Source: an uncultured Lachnospiraceae bacterium
GTDB lineage: Bacteria; Bacillota; Clostridia; Lachnospirales; Lachnospiraceae
Direction of reading: 5' to 3'
NCBI GenBank assembly: GCA_910577175.1
Contig: CAJTLU010000012.1
Span: 55,966 to 119,965 of the forward strand
DNA length: 64,000 nt
Shown: positions 51,124 through 59,508 of the stretch, piece by piece
Layout of the letters: each line of letters opens with the position of its first letter
Numbering within the stretch: position 1 is the first letter of the stretch
Program-made: the position numbers and the translations under genes
The notes under the pieces: generated by a model
Databases searched by the model: none
The model's input: only the letters and a program-made list of their open reading frames with translations
What the model was told of the DNA's origin: nothing

Positions 51124-52398
51124 ATGCTGTTGATGTTTAAGGTGAAAAATTATGCCTCGTTTAAAGAGGAAGCGATTCTTGATTTGAGGGCAACTGCATA
51201 TGTGCAGCACCCTGCGCATGTAATACATGTGAATGATAAACTGGGACTGTTAAAGGTAACGGCCTTGTATGGTGCGAATGCATCGGGGAAGTCTAATTTA
51301 ATTTCGGCAATGTTCTTTTTTGAGTATTATATATTTTCTCAGTTTATTAATAAAAAAGAGAATGAAGCATTTGAAACGAATGAAGCTAAAACAAAGGTAA
51401 AATTAGAACCATTCAGTTTATCAGATAATATAAATGATGCCTCGGAGTTTGATATTATTTTTTTACACAATGAGAAGCAGATACAGTATGGGTTTGAGTG
51501 TACCCTGGAAGAAGTCCGGAGTGAATGGCTTTTTATCGATGATAAGAAGGTCTTTGAACGTACAGGTACGGAAGTTTCCTTTGGAAGCAGATACCAGAAG
51601 CTGTTAAGTGCTTATAAAAAGTTACCTGCCGGAAGACTTTACCTTGCTGTTCTTGAGTATTTTCTTGACGAGGATGCGAAAAAGGTGGTGCTCGAGGATT
51701 TTATTTCATTCTTTAATAAAGAGTACAATGTGTTTACCGAGATTTTTTTTGAGGTCACGGTAAAGGGACTGGCAGGAATGGTCGGACTTTCCAAAAAGCT
51801 GGTCAGCAATAAAGCCTATAGAAAAAAAATAGAGCAGTATCTCCGGTTCGCTGATGTCGGGATTAACCGGCTTGATGTGCAGACAGAAACTATTTTTAAT
51901 GAGCGTACCGGGAAAAAAGAGAAGGAAAAGGTTGTCCGCACCGTACATGATGTTTATGATAAGGATGGGAACGTAGTCGGGGAAAAGCTTTTTGATCTAC
52001 AGCAGGAGTCTGCCGGAACGCTCCGGTTTCTGGCTTATATCCAGAATGTTGTGGAAATGATTTCAAGGGGCGGCGTGTTTATTGTGGATGAAATGTCTGC
52101 AAGACTGCACCCTTTGTTGACGAAGCTGATTGTGGATATCTTCTGTTCGAGCCAGAATAAAAAGGCGCAGCTGATTTTTACCACCCATGATATTTCCTTG
52201 CTGAATAATACACAGTTCCGGCGTGATGAAGTGGTATTTGTCGATAAAAATAAACGTGGGGAATCCTGTTTGTATGCACTTTCTGATTTGAAGGTCCGTG
52301 AGGATGCAACGTTTAGTAAGGAGTATTTGCAAGGGAAATACGGGGCTATTCCGATTTTTAATTACGATGAACTTACGGGTGGTGAGCAGAATGGGTAG
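51124..52398 (+). CDS. AAA ATPase, RloA/AbiLi-like defence protein
   Basis: A 424-residue SMC/ABC-like AAA ATPase. Early FKVKNYASFKEEAILDLRA leads to Walker A YGANASGKSNL at residues ~49-59; Walker B is GGVFIVDEMSARLHPLL (Asp322, Glu323); FTTHDISLLNN gives the switch His. This arrangement matches RloA and AbiLi ATPases and OLD-type ATPases. It shares an 8-base overlap with the TOPRIM-like gene, so both are translated together. The pair is likely an anti-phage module in which the ATPase senses and controls the second protein (inference). RBS CGGAGG. Confidence 0.82.
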   Translation: MLLMFKVKNYASFKEEAILDLRATAYVQHPAHVIHVNDKLGLLKVTALYGANASGKSNLISAMFFFEYYIFSQFINKKENEAFETNEAKTKVKLEPFSLSDNINDASEFDIIFLHNEKQIQYGFECTLEEVRSEWLFIDDKKVFERTGTEVSFGSRYQKLLSAYKKLPAGRLYLAVLEYFLDEDAKKVVLEDFISFFNKEYNVFTEIFFEVTVKGLAGMVGLSKKLVSNKAYRKKIEQYLRFADVGINRLDVQTETIFNERTGKKEKEKVVRTVHDVYDKDGNVVGEKLFDLQQESAGTLRFLAYIQNVVEMISRGGVFIVDEMSARLHPLLTKLIVDIFCSSQNKKAQLIFTTHDISLLNNTQFRRDEVVFVDKNKRGESCLYALSDLKVREDATFSKEYLQGKYGAIPIFNYDELTGGEQNG

Positions 52399-53038
52399 GA
52401 CACAGCTGTCGCCGCAGAGGCTTTCCGCAACGAAGAAGGTCAATATTGGACATGTGATTATATTTTGTGAAGGCAAGACGGAGAAATATTATTTTGATTA
52501 TTTTGCAGGGATTATTAAGAAAAACAAGTATACTGATGTAGAGGTTATCTTGGAAACAGCGAATGGAAATGCGCGGACGGTTTTAAATTATGCGAATGAG
52601 TTTATGGCAGATGAGGAGCACAATCGCAAATTTAGCGCCTATGGCAAGTATCTGGTATTTGATTGTGATGATCCGCCGGATGTCCAAGCGGTAGTGCTTG
52701 CGGCTGGCGGATATGAGCTTCTGGTGTCTAATTATTTGTTCGAAACATGGCTGCTGATGCATTTTGAGGATGTGGAGGAAAGATTATCAAAGAGGGAGAT
52801 TTACCGGCGTCTGTCAGCGCATCTGCACAATTCCTATTCCAAAGGGCATCGGGGAAAGACCCGTGAAATAGTGCAGAATGGAAACATAGAAAAAGCGATT
52901 GATAATGCAAGGGCGCTGGAAAAGCGATATATTGCGGAAGGGAAAAGTATACTGGCTGATGTGAAAGAAATGAATCCGTTTACAAGGGTCTATGAATTGA
53001 TAGAGCAGTTTATGGTTGAAATTTCAGAAGACCAGTGA
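52391..53038 (+). CDS. RloB-like (TOPRIM-type) protein, partner of the ATPase
   Basis: A 215-residue protein of the RloB/AbiLii kind. IIFCEGKTEKYYFDYF (Glu27 and Glu31) is the conserved GxTExxYF-type acidic motif, and YLVFDCDDPPD (Asp91, Asp93, Asp94) is the DxD half of a TOPRIM-like active site. The C-terminus MNPFTRVYELIEQF fits the RloB closing motif. TOPRIM proteins of this sort can act as nucleases in OLD and PARIS systems. It is coupled to the ATPase by overlap ATGGGTAG. Confidence 0.78.
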   Translation: MGRTQLSPQRLSATKKVNIGHVIIFCEGKTEKYYFDYFAGIIKKNKYTDVEVILETANGNARTVLNYANEFMADEEHNRKFSAYGKYLVFDCDDPPDVQAVVLAAGGYELLVSNYLFETWLLMHFEDVEERLSKREIYRRLSAHLHNSYSKGHRGKTREIVQNGNIEKAIDNARALEKRYIAEGKSILADVKEMNPFTRVYELIEQFMVEISEDQ

Positions 53039-53073
53039 ATAAACTTTCTTATTCCGGGATAAAAGGAGACAGT

Positions 53074-54180
53074 ATGAAAAGCGGAAAGGTTTCGGATACG
53101 GTATTGCGCCGTTCCGTTTTAGTGGAAGTACAAAAAGTAAATCAGGGAACCGACGTGCCGCTTGTCGGCGGAGGAGCAGGAGCGCTTCCGTTATATCATG
53201 TATCGGGAGGGCTTGCACGAGCCGGACAGAACGATGGGAGAACGATTGCGGATATACCGGTACAGGACCAGGAGCCGGGAACCTTCGGGGTATATAGTGC
53301 CATGCAGACCGTATATGGCGAGGGAACTGCTACGGCGTATCTGGCAGCAGTACGGGCGGCAAACAGTCTGGCGGCAAAAGCGGCAAAGCCGCAATATGTT
53401 TCGGTAGCGCTTACGGTGCCGGAGACGATGGACGAGAGAGAGCTCCGCAGGATGTATGCGAAGTGCGGCGACTATCTGCAAAGACAGCAGATCAGGATTA
53501 TCGGCGGGCATACGGCAGTCAGCAAAACGGTATCGGAGCCGGTTGTGTCGGTCCATATGTCAGGAGCGGCGCTAAAGGGGGCAGCAGGCTGCCCGGATGG
53601 GCGGAAGGACTATACCGGGCTTGACGTGGTGATGACAAAGTATTGCGGTCTGGGCGGCACAGCACTTTTAGCGGGACACTTCCGGGAGGAGCTGGAAGAG
53701 CGTTATCCGCAGCGGTTTATTGCCTATGCCGCGGAGCTTTTTACAGAAGCAGAGGGAAACGAGGAAGCATATCTTGCGGCGGCAGAAGGTGCGGTATACC
53801 TTCATGCAGCGGCAGAGGGCGGCGTATTCGGAGCGTTATGGGAGCTGGCAGAGTATGCGGAATGTGGTCTGGAAATTGAGCTGCGTGCCATTCCGATTTT
53901 GCAGGAAACGGTGGAAGTCTGCGAGTATTTTGATGTGAATCCGTACCAGCTCCGGTGTGAAGGCTGCTTTTTGTTTCTGACGGAGCGGGGAGGCAGGCTT
54001 TGCGAGCGGCTGGCGGAGAAGGGAATTCCGGCGGCGGTAATCGGAACAACCGTGCCGGGACTGGACCGTGCCGTACGAAACGGAGAAGAGGTACGATATT
54101 TGGAGCCGAACCGTGTGGAGGAATATGAGCGGGTTATGGCACAGAGGCGCGGGGGAAGTCTGGCGCAGGAAACGCTGTAA
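53074..54180 (+). CDS. AIR synthase-related (HypE/ThiL-superfamily) protein
   Basis: A 368-residue protein of the PurM/HypE/ThiL superfamily. It opens MKSGKVSDTVLRRSVL and has AGGVFGALWE-like GGVFGALWELAEYAECGLEIELRAIPILQETVEVCEYFDVNPYQL, the usual C-terminal AIRS-like block. The HypE motif for [NiFe] hydrogenase maturation is not certain and no hyp genes are near. It is followed by an Lrp regulator and an aminotransferase, a set repeated in clostridia. The precise reaction is not known. ATG at 53074 after AAAGGAG. Confidence 0.75.
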   Translation: MKSGKVSDTVLRRSVLVEVQKVNQGTDVPLVGGGAGALPLYHVSGGLARAGQNDGRTIADIPVQDQEPGTFGVYSAMQTVYGEGTATAYLAAVRAANSLAAKAAKPQYVSVALTVPETMDERELRRMYAKCGDYLQRQQIRIIGGHTAVSKTVSEPVVSVHMSGAALKGAAGCPDGRKDYTGLDVVMTKYCGLGGTALLAGHFREELEERYPQRFIAYAAELFTEAEGNEEAYLAAAEGAVYLHAAAEGGVFGALWELAEYAECGLEIELRAIPILQETVEVCEYFDVNPYQLRCEGCFLFLTERGGRLCERLAEKGIPAAVIGTTVPGLDRAVRNGEEVRYLEPNRVEEYERVMAQRRGGSLAQETL

Positions 54181-54248
54181 CCGGCGTTGTCCTGTAGAAG
54201 CTATAGGTATATGCCGGGCGGAAAGGAAAAAAGAAGGAGAATGAAAAT

Positions 54249-54734
54249 ATGCGGGAAGAGATTTTAAAGACATTGGATAAAAACAGCAAAATCCAGGAAA
54301 GCGACCTGGCAAAGATGCTTGGAATGACGGAAACGGAAGTACATGAGGAAATTAAGCGCCTGGAGGAAGAACATGTCATCTGCGGATATCCGACCCTGAT
54401 TAACTGGGATGCAACAACCGAGGAGCGGGTGACGGCATTAATTGAGGTAAAGGTTACGCCGCAACGGGGGCAGGGCTTTGATAAAATTGCAGAGCGGATT
54501 TATCGTTATGACGAGGTAGAGTCGGTGTATCTGATGTCCGGAGGCTTTGACCTGACTGTGATTATCGAAGGAAAAAGTATGCGCGAGGTAGCAAACTTTG
54601 TTTCCTCGAAGCTTGCGCCGATGGAGGCGGTGTTAAGTACGGCAACCCATTTTGTGTTAAAAAAATATAAAGAGCACGGACTTCCGCTTGTTGCAGAAGG
54701 CAGCTCGGATGAAAGGATGCTGGTGACGCCGTGA
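54249..54734 (+). CDS. Lrp/AsnC-family transcriptional regulator
   Basis: A 161-residue regulator: N-terminal HTH (LAKMLGMTETEVHEEIKRLEEEHVICGYPTLINWD) and a C-terminal RAM ligand domain (VTALIEVKVTPQRGQGFDKIAERIYRYDEVESVYLMSGGFDLTVIIEG). It likely senses an amino acid and controls the adjoining aminotransferase. Its stop overlaps the next start by 4 bases (GTGA). Confidence 0.93.
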   Translation: MREEILKTLDKNSKIQESDLAKMLGMTETEVHEEIKRLEEEHVICGYPTLINWDATTEERVTALIEVKVTPQRGQGFDKIAERIYRYDEVESVYLMSGGFDLTVIIEGKSMREVANFVSSKLAPMEAVLSTATHFVLKKYKEHGLPLVAEGSSDERMLVTP

Positions 54735-55891
54735 GAAATCCGTTAAATGAAAAGGTACAGGTAATGAAGCCGTCCGGAATCCGGAAGTTTTTTGATATTG
54801 TAAGCGAGATGAAGGATGCAATTTCACTGGGCGTGGGCGAGCCGGATTTTGAGACGCCGTGGCACATCCGCGAGGAGGCTATTTATTCCTTGGAGAAGGG
54901 AAGAACCGTATACACCTCGAATGCCGGGTTAAAGGAGTTAAAGGAGGAGGTCTGCCGCTATTTAAAGCGCCGTTATGCTCTGGATTATCCGGATAAGGAT
55001 GTATTGGTTACGATAGGAGGCAGCGAGGCGATTGATGCGGCGCTGCGTACTATGGTGGATCCGGGAGACGAGGTGCTGATTCCGGAGCCGTGCTACGTTT
55101 CCTATGTTCCGTGTGTCAGTCTGGCAGGCGGCGTTCCGGTGACGATTGCGTTAAAGGAGGAAAACGAGTTCCGTTTAACGAAGCAGGAGCTTCTGGATGC
55201 GATTACCGATAAGACCAAGATTTTGATTATGCCGTTCCCGAATAATCCGACCGGAGCGATTATGGAGGAAAAGGACCTGCGGGAAGTTGCGGAAGTGGTG
55301 GCAGAGAAAGACTTGTTCGTGATTTCCGATGAAATTTATTCGGAGCTTACTTACGGGCGGAATCATGTTTCGATTGCGTCTATGCCGGGCATGAAGGAGC
55401 GCACAATTGTAATTAACGGATTCTCTAAGTCCTATGCAATGACCGGCTGGCGGCTCGGCTATGCGGTAGGACCGGAAGAGATTATCCGTCAGATGATAAA
55501 GGTACATCAGTTCGCAATTATGTGTGCGCCGACGACCAGCCAGTATGCGGCGGTGGAAGCGCTGCGGAACGGCGACCCAGATGTCGAGATGATGCGGGAT
55601 GCGTATGACAAGCGGAGGAGGTTTCTGGTGGCAAGGCTGCGGGAAATGGGACTGGAGTGCTTTGAGCCGTATGGAGCCTTTTATGTATTCCCAAGTATCA
55701 AGGGATTCGGTATGACTTCGGACGAGTTTGCGGCAAAGCTTCTGGAGGAAGAAAAGCTTGCGATTGTTCCGGGAACCGCGTTTGGAGACTGCGGCGAAGG
55801 ATTTCTCAGGATTTCCTACGCATATTCCATCGAGCAGCTGAAAACCGCCCTGGACCGTATGGAGCGCTTTATTGAACGCCACAGGGCGTAG
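54731..55891 (+). CDS. Class I/II PLP-dependent aminotransferase
   Basis: A 386-residue fold-type I aminotransferase with GTG start that overlaps the regulator. The Schiff-base Lys is K233 in INGFSKSYAMTGWRLGYAVG. Also seen: GVGEPDFETPWHIREEA, PFPNNPTGAIM and VISDEIYSELTYG. It resembles aspartate/aromatic or alanine-type aminotransferases (PatA-like); the substrate cannot be called. Co-transcription with the Lrp gene points to regulation by its own amino acid substrate. Confidence 0.92.
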   Translation: MRNPLNEKVQVMKPSGIRKFFDIVSEMKDAISLGVGEPDFETPWHIREEAIYSLEKGRTVYTSNAGLKELKEEVCRYLKRRYALDYPDKDVLVTIGGSEAIDAALRTMVDPGDEVLIPEPCYVSYVPCVSLAGGVPVTIALKEENEFRLTKQELLDAITDKTKILIMPFPNNPTGAIMEEKDLREVAEVVAEKDLFVISDEIYSELTYGRNHVSIASMPGMKERTIVINGFSKSYAMTGWRLGYAVGPEEIIRQMIKVHQFAIMCAPTTSQYAAVEALRNGDPDVEMMRDAYDKRRRFLVARLREMGLECFEPYGAFYVFPSIKGFGMTSDEFAAKLLEEEKLAIVPGTAFGDCGEGFLRISYAYSIEQLKTALDRMERFIERHRA

Positions 55892-55912
55892 GAGGCGGGA
55901 GCTGTCGCAAAT

Positions 55913-57814
55913 ATGGTGGCGTCACATATCCTAATAGAAAAGAAAACGGCAGAAGCTGTCGCGCGAATGAGAACTTGCCCGGACGGGTTGTTACATGAGT
56001 GCGGCAGCTTTTTCAGGTGTAGTATGGCAATTTGCAGAGAAGCGGTTACATCGGACGCATACAAAGGCTTTGGGGTGACGTACCGGGGAAGTGAAGAAGA
56101 GGTGCGGACTCTTTTAAATGCCGCCTGTGTCAGACGGGTGTCGGAGGGACTGGCATTTGCATATTTTTATTATCCGGAGGAATTACAAGGCGGCAGGGAG
56201 TATCCCTTCGGAATTATGCAGAAATGCTATGGTCTGCTTTCAGAGCAGGAGCTTGCAGCTTCGGGAATCTTACAGCTTCGGGAAAGCCCATATACGAATC
56301 TTTATGGAGAAGGGGTTCTGATTGGTTTTCTCGATACGGGCATTAATTTTGCGGAGGCTTCCTTCCGGAGTGCGGACGGGAGCACAAGAATCCTCGCGCT
56401 GTGGGACCAGACGATAGAGACAGGGCCAGAAGCAGGGGAGGAGGGAGAAGAAGGAGTTCCGGGAGAAGCAGGGGAACCCGGGAGGGAAGCTGCAGAAGGC
56501 AGCGAACCTGCGGAATCCCTTGCCTTTTATGGCAGGGAGTTTGGACGGGAGCAAATCGATGCGGCACTGCAATCGGAAAATCCGTATGAGACACTTCCCT
56601 CAAGGGATACGAACGGGCATGGGAGCGCATTAGTGCGTGCAGCAGCAGGGAGCGAGCTTCGTCAGGACGGCAGGGCAGCGGCAGGAGAGAATCCGGAAAG
56701 GCGGCAGAATCCGGGCGAGGAGTACGGCGGAGTGGCGCCGCTTTCTTCGATTGCGGTAGTGAAGCTGAAACAGGCAAAGCCACATCTCCGGAACTTTTAT
56801 CAGATACCGGAGGAGGCATTCTGCTGTGCGGAGGAGGATATTATTTATGGGGTGGAATGGCTTCTCTCTGTTGCAAAAAGGGAAGGTCTCCCACTGGTAC
56901 TGTGCATTGCACTGGGAAGCAACCAGGGAAACCATACGGGGAGAACTGTGCTTTCCCGCTATCTGGACGGAATAGCGCAGGTACCAGGCATGTGTGTTAC
57001 GGTAGCTGCCGGAAACGAAGGAGGGCGTGGGCACCACTTTTCCGGGCAGCTTGTCTCCGGGAGCTCAGAAGAGGTTGAAATCAGTGTGGGAGAAGGGGTA
57101 AAAGGGTTTACGGCAGAACTCTGGGCTGCAGAGCCGGATTTGTTTACGATAGAAATTGTCTCGCCTGCAGGAGAGGTAATCCCGCGGATTCCGGGACGTC
57201 TCAATTATATCAGGAGATACTCGCTTTATTTTGAAGGAGGGACCATTGATATCCAGTCCAATCTTTACGATCAGACGGTCGGGACGCAGGGAATTATGAT
57301 AAGGTTTGCGGGAACTCCGGCAGGAATCTGGCGTATCAGGGTGTATGCGGAAGGAGAATTTTCCGGCGCTTACAATATGTGGCTTCCGATTACGCCATTT
57401 CTAAGTGCGGAAACAGTATTCCTGAAGCCGGACCCCTATGTGCTGGTCTGTGACCCTGGTGCAGCAAGGGAAGTGCTGACCTTTACCGCATACGATGTCA
57501 TACGGGGCGCCCTGTATCCGTCGGCTTCTTATGGGTACACGGCGGATGACAGGATAAAGCCGGACCTTGCAGCGCCACAGGGAGAGGAGCTGTATGCGGG
57601 AACCGGTATGGCAGCGGCGTTCGGAGCCGGAAGCGCTGCCTTGCTCTTTGAATCAGCAATTAAGCGGGCAGACTTTGTGATTCTTGATACATTGGTGATA
57701 AAACGGGTATTTATTGCAGGAGCCAAGCGGGACGGAATGGAATATCCGAACCGAGGCTGGGGATACGGGAAGCTGGATGTATACGGGGTATTTATCCGCA
57801 TGCCGGGGAGATAA
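55913..57814 (+). CDS. Subtilisin-like (S8) protein lacking the catalytic serine
   Basis: A 633-residue S8-family protein without a clear signal peptide. Asp141 in GFLDTGINF and His236 in DTNGHGSAL are present. The serine motif reads AGTGMAAAFG, so the GTS serine is Gly565. A Glu/Gly-rich insert (~residues 165-205) separates Asp and His. The C-terminal jelly-roll-like part ends YPNRGWGYGKLDVY. Among S8 proteins, Csp pseudoproteases of spore germination have the same loss. It may be a regulator or scaffold, not an enzyme. The first ~45 residues of the chosen start are uncertain because no RBS sits close. Confidence 0.85.
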   Translation: MVASHILIEKKTAEAVARMRTCPDGLLHECGSFFRCSMAICREAVTSDAYKGFGVTYRGSEEEVRTLLNAACVRRVSEGLAFAYFYYPEELQGGREYPFGIMQKCYGLLSEQELAASGILQLRESPYTNLYGEGVLIGFLDTGINFAEASFRSADGSTRILALWDQTIETGPEAGEEGEEGVPGEAGEPGREAAEGSEPAESLAFYGREFGREQIDAALQSENPYETLPSRDTNGHGSALVRAAAGSELRQDGRAAAGENPERRQNPGEEYGGVAPLSSIAVVKLKQAKPHLRNFYQIPEEAFCCAEEDIIYGVEWLLSVAKREGLPLVLCIALGSNQGNHTGRTVLSRYLDGIAQVPGMCVTVAAGNEGGRGHHFSGQLVSGSSEEVEISVGEGVKGFTAELWAAEPDLFTIEIVSPAGEVIPRIPGRLNYIRRYSLYFEGGTIDIQSNLYDQTVGTQGIMIRFAGTPAGIWRIRVYAEGEFSGAYNMWLPITPFLSAETVFLKPDPYVLVCDPGAAREVLTFTAYDVIRGALYPSASYGYTADDRIKPDLAAPQGEELYAGTGMAAAFGAGSAALLFESAIKRADFVILDTLVIKRVFIAGAKRDGMEYPNRGWGYGKLDVYGVFIRMPGR

Positions 57815-57822
57815 AAGGAAAA

Positions 57823-57856
57823 CAGCCGGACGAAAGGAAGCTTCCTTGTCCGGCTG
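57823..57856. terminator. Shared terminator between convergent genes
   Basis: CAGCCGGAC (57823-57831) pairs with GTCCGGCTG (57848-57856). Confidence 0.7.
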
Positions 57857-57885
57857 ATAATTTATTGGATAATTAAGACAGTTAA

Positions 57886-58146
57886 TTAGGATAAGTAGTC
57901 TTCTACTACATCCCGGAAATGACATGGATATACCTGGGCGCGGTTTAAAAGTCCCAGCAGTTCGGTTACTTTTTCAAGATTGGTAGTAATACCATGAATA
58001 CAATCAAGCCTGGTACAGCCATTGACATCATGGACATAGAGCTCGATACCATATGCAAGAAATGATAAAGAATCCTCTGTATTCAGTATATGGGTAAACG
58101 AGCGATATTCGTATTTTGTATCGTTCAGCATACAAGCCAGGGACAT
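57886..58146 (-). CDS. Small conserved protein, DUF6514-like
   Basis: An 86-residue cytoplasmic protein with RBS AAGGAGG. It contains YGIELYVHD, then a segment with TNLEKVTELLGLLNRAQVYPCHFRDVVEDYL, a C-terminus I associate with a small Lachnospiraceae family (DUF6514) of unknown function. The family name is from memory and not checked. It stands next to a response regulator on the same strand but has its own RBS. Confidence 0.6.
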   Translation of the reverse strand: MSLACMLNDTKYEYRSFTHILNTEDSLSFLAYGIELYVHDVNGCTRLDCIHGITTNLEKVTELLGLLNRAQVYPCHFRDVVEDYLS

Positions 58147-58208
58147 GGGCAGGCACCTCCTTCTTTTATTCTTATCCTGGTACTCATTATACGGGAACGT
58201 TCTAACAA

Positions 58209-59012
58209 TTATTGGACAAAGTCCCGTTTTTTCTTCATTAACAGCGCGACAGTAGGTTCTGCCCAGCTGTAGTCAATCATATATTCATCATTAAATTCGT
58301 GAATGGCAGAGATATTGCCGTCTAAAAAACGGTAATAATCACAGTCCAGCATGGAAGAATTAATCGCGTTCTGATTACGGTTACAGACCAGCAGGGATTC
58401 GATGCCGGCCTGCTTTAAGGTTTTTTTTAAATCGCGGAGAACGACATAAAAATAAGAGCGTACCGTGGAATCATAACAGCGTTCTTCCCAGAGCGCGGTA
58501 ATAATCTGTTCCGAAGAAACGGCGCCGCTGCGCCGGTCGACAAAAAACGCAAGCAGTTCTTTGCATTTCTGCCGTGGAAATGTAAGGAGTGTGCCGTTGA
58601 CAAAGATGTCAAAATGACCGAAAGTGCGTACAAGGATATGGATTCTTTTTTGTGAGCAAAGCAATTTTGCACGTTCCAAAGCTTCAAGAATGTCTGAAAA
58701 ATTGTAGGGCTTAGTGATATAAGAAAGGGCACGCCGGCGGAATGCAGACAGAGCATACTGTTCACTGGCAGTTGCAAAGAAAATCAGAATATCCGGGTTG
58801 ATTTCGTAAAGACGGTCGGCGAGCGTAATACCATCCTGTACAGGCATAATAATATCGAGAATGGCTGCGTCGAGAGGATGTACCAGAGCAAAACGGAAAG
58901 CGTCTTCTGCATTGGAAAAGCTCCCAGCCACGGTGACATCTGGAACCATGGAGCAGAATCCGGTAATGAGCCGCAAAGAAGCTAAGTCATCATCAACCAA
59001 AATAATCTTCAT
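58209..59012 (-). CDS. Response regulator with SARP/BTAD-like output domain
   Basis: A 267-residue regulator. The receiver domain (~1-120) has KIILVDDD, the phospho-acceptor Asp in LDAAILDIIMPVQDG, and the Lys in YITKPYNFSD. The output part (~125-265) has IHILVRTFGHFDIFVNGTLLTFPRQKCKELLAFFVDRRSG, a winged-helix of the OmpR/SARP type, followed by helices. Start at 59012 follows GGGAGG; the upstream in-frame ATG at 59030 is less likely. No histidine kinase is adjacent. Confidence 0.88.
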   Translation of the reverse strand: MKIILVDDDLASLRLITGFCSMVPDVTVAGSFSNAEDAFRFALVHPLDAAILDIIMPVQDGITLADRLYEINPDILIFFATASEQYALSAFRRRALSYITKPYNFSDILEALERAKLLCSQKRIHILVRTFGHFDIFVNGTLLTFPRQKCKELLAFFVDRRSGAVSSEQIITALWEERCYDSTVRSYFYVVLRDLKKTLKQAGIESLLVCNRNQNAINSSMLDCDYYRFLDGNISAIHEFNDEYMIDYSWAEPTVALLMKKKRDFVQ

Positions 59013-59062
59013 AGAGCCTCCCTGTTTCATTATACTGAACTACCAAAAAATACTATGAATAT

Positions 59063-59091
59063 AGCATATAGGCTGTAAACGAAAAAGTCAA
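59063..59091 (-). promoter_or_regulatory. Promoter of the response regulator gene
   Basis: On the minus strand TTGACT (59086-59091) and TATGCT (59063-59068) are 17 bases apart. Confidence 0.6.
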
Positions 59092-59165
59092 GTATTGATA
59101 GAGGAAAAATTCTCCTGTAGACAGAAGGACGTGTAAAAATGCAAAACCCCGGAATGGATTGGCAC

Positions 59166-59194
59166 TTGCTTTTTATGGGAAAGGAGACTACAAT
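59166..59194 (+). promoter_or_regulatory. Promoter of the small Cys-pair protein gene and hisC
   Basis: TTGCTT at 59166-59171, 17-base spacer, TACAAT at 59189-59194, about 30 bases before the next ATG. Confidence 0.45.
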
Positions 59195-59223
59195 AGAAAC
59201 GACATAAAAGAAGGAGGGCACAC

Positions 59224-59496
59224 ATGTCACTGGGAAAAGCATTTTTGCGTCTGTTGCCGAAAAAGCAGATACAGATTGGAAAGACAAGCGAAGAACTGGA
59301 AGGGATTCCTTCGGAGTATTTTAAGGCGGAGGATACGGTCAGTGTAGTCGCAGAGCGGACAAAGGACTGCGACTACCCGGTACTTATGCGGGAAATTCCG
59401 CCGACCAGGATAATCTGCCCTACCTGCCGAGAAACAACACTTTCCGGATTATCGCACTGTGACAAGTGCGGAAGCATATTGATAAAAGGTGAGTAA
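59224..59496 (+). CDS. Small protein with C-terminal CxxC pairs (zinc ribbon-like)
   Basis: A 90-residue protein with RBS AGAAGGAGGG. The C-terminus CPTCRETTLSGLSHCDKCG has two CxxC pairs typical of a zinc ribbon. The N-terminus (GKAFLRLLPKKQIQIGK) is basic. The family was not recognised. It lies 12 bases upstream of hisC and may be translated with it. A metal-binding or nucleic acid-binding role is only a guess. Confidence 0.6.
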   Translation: MSLGKAFLRLLPKKQIQIGKTSEELEGIPSEYFKAEDTVSVVAERTKDCDYPVLMREIPPTRIICPTCRETTLSGLSHCDKCGSILIKGE

Positions 59497-59508
59497 GCGA
59501 GGAAGCAT

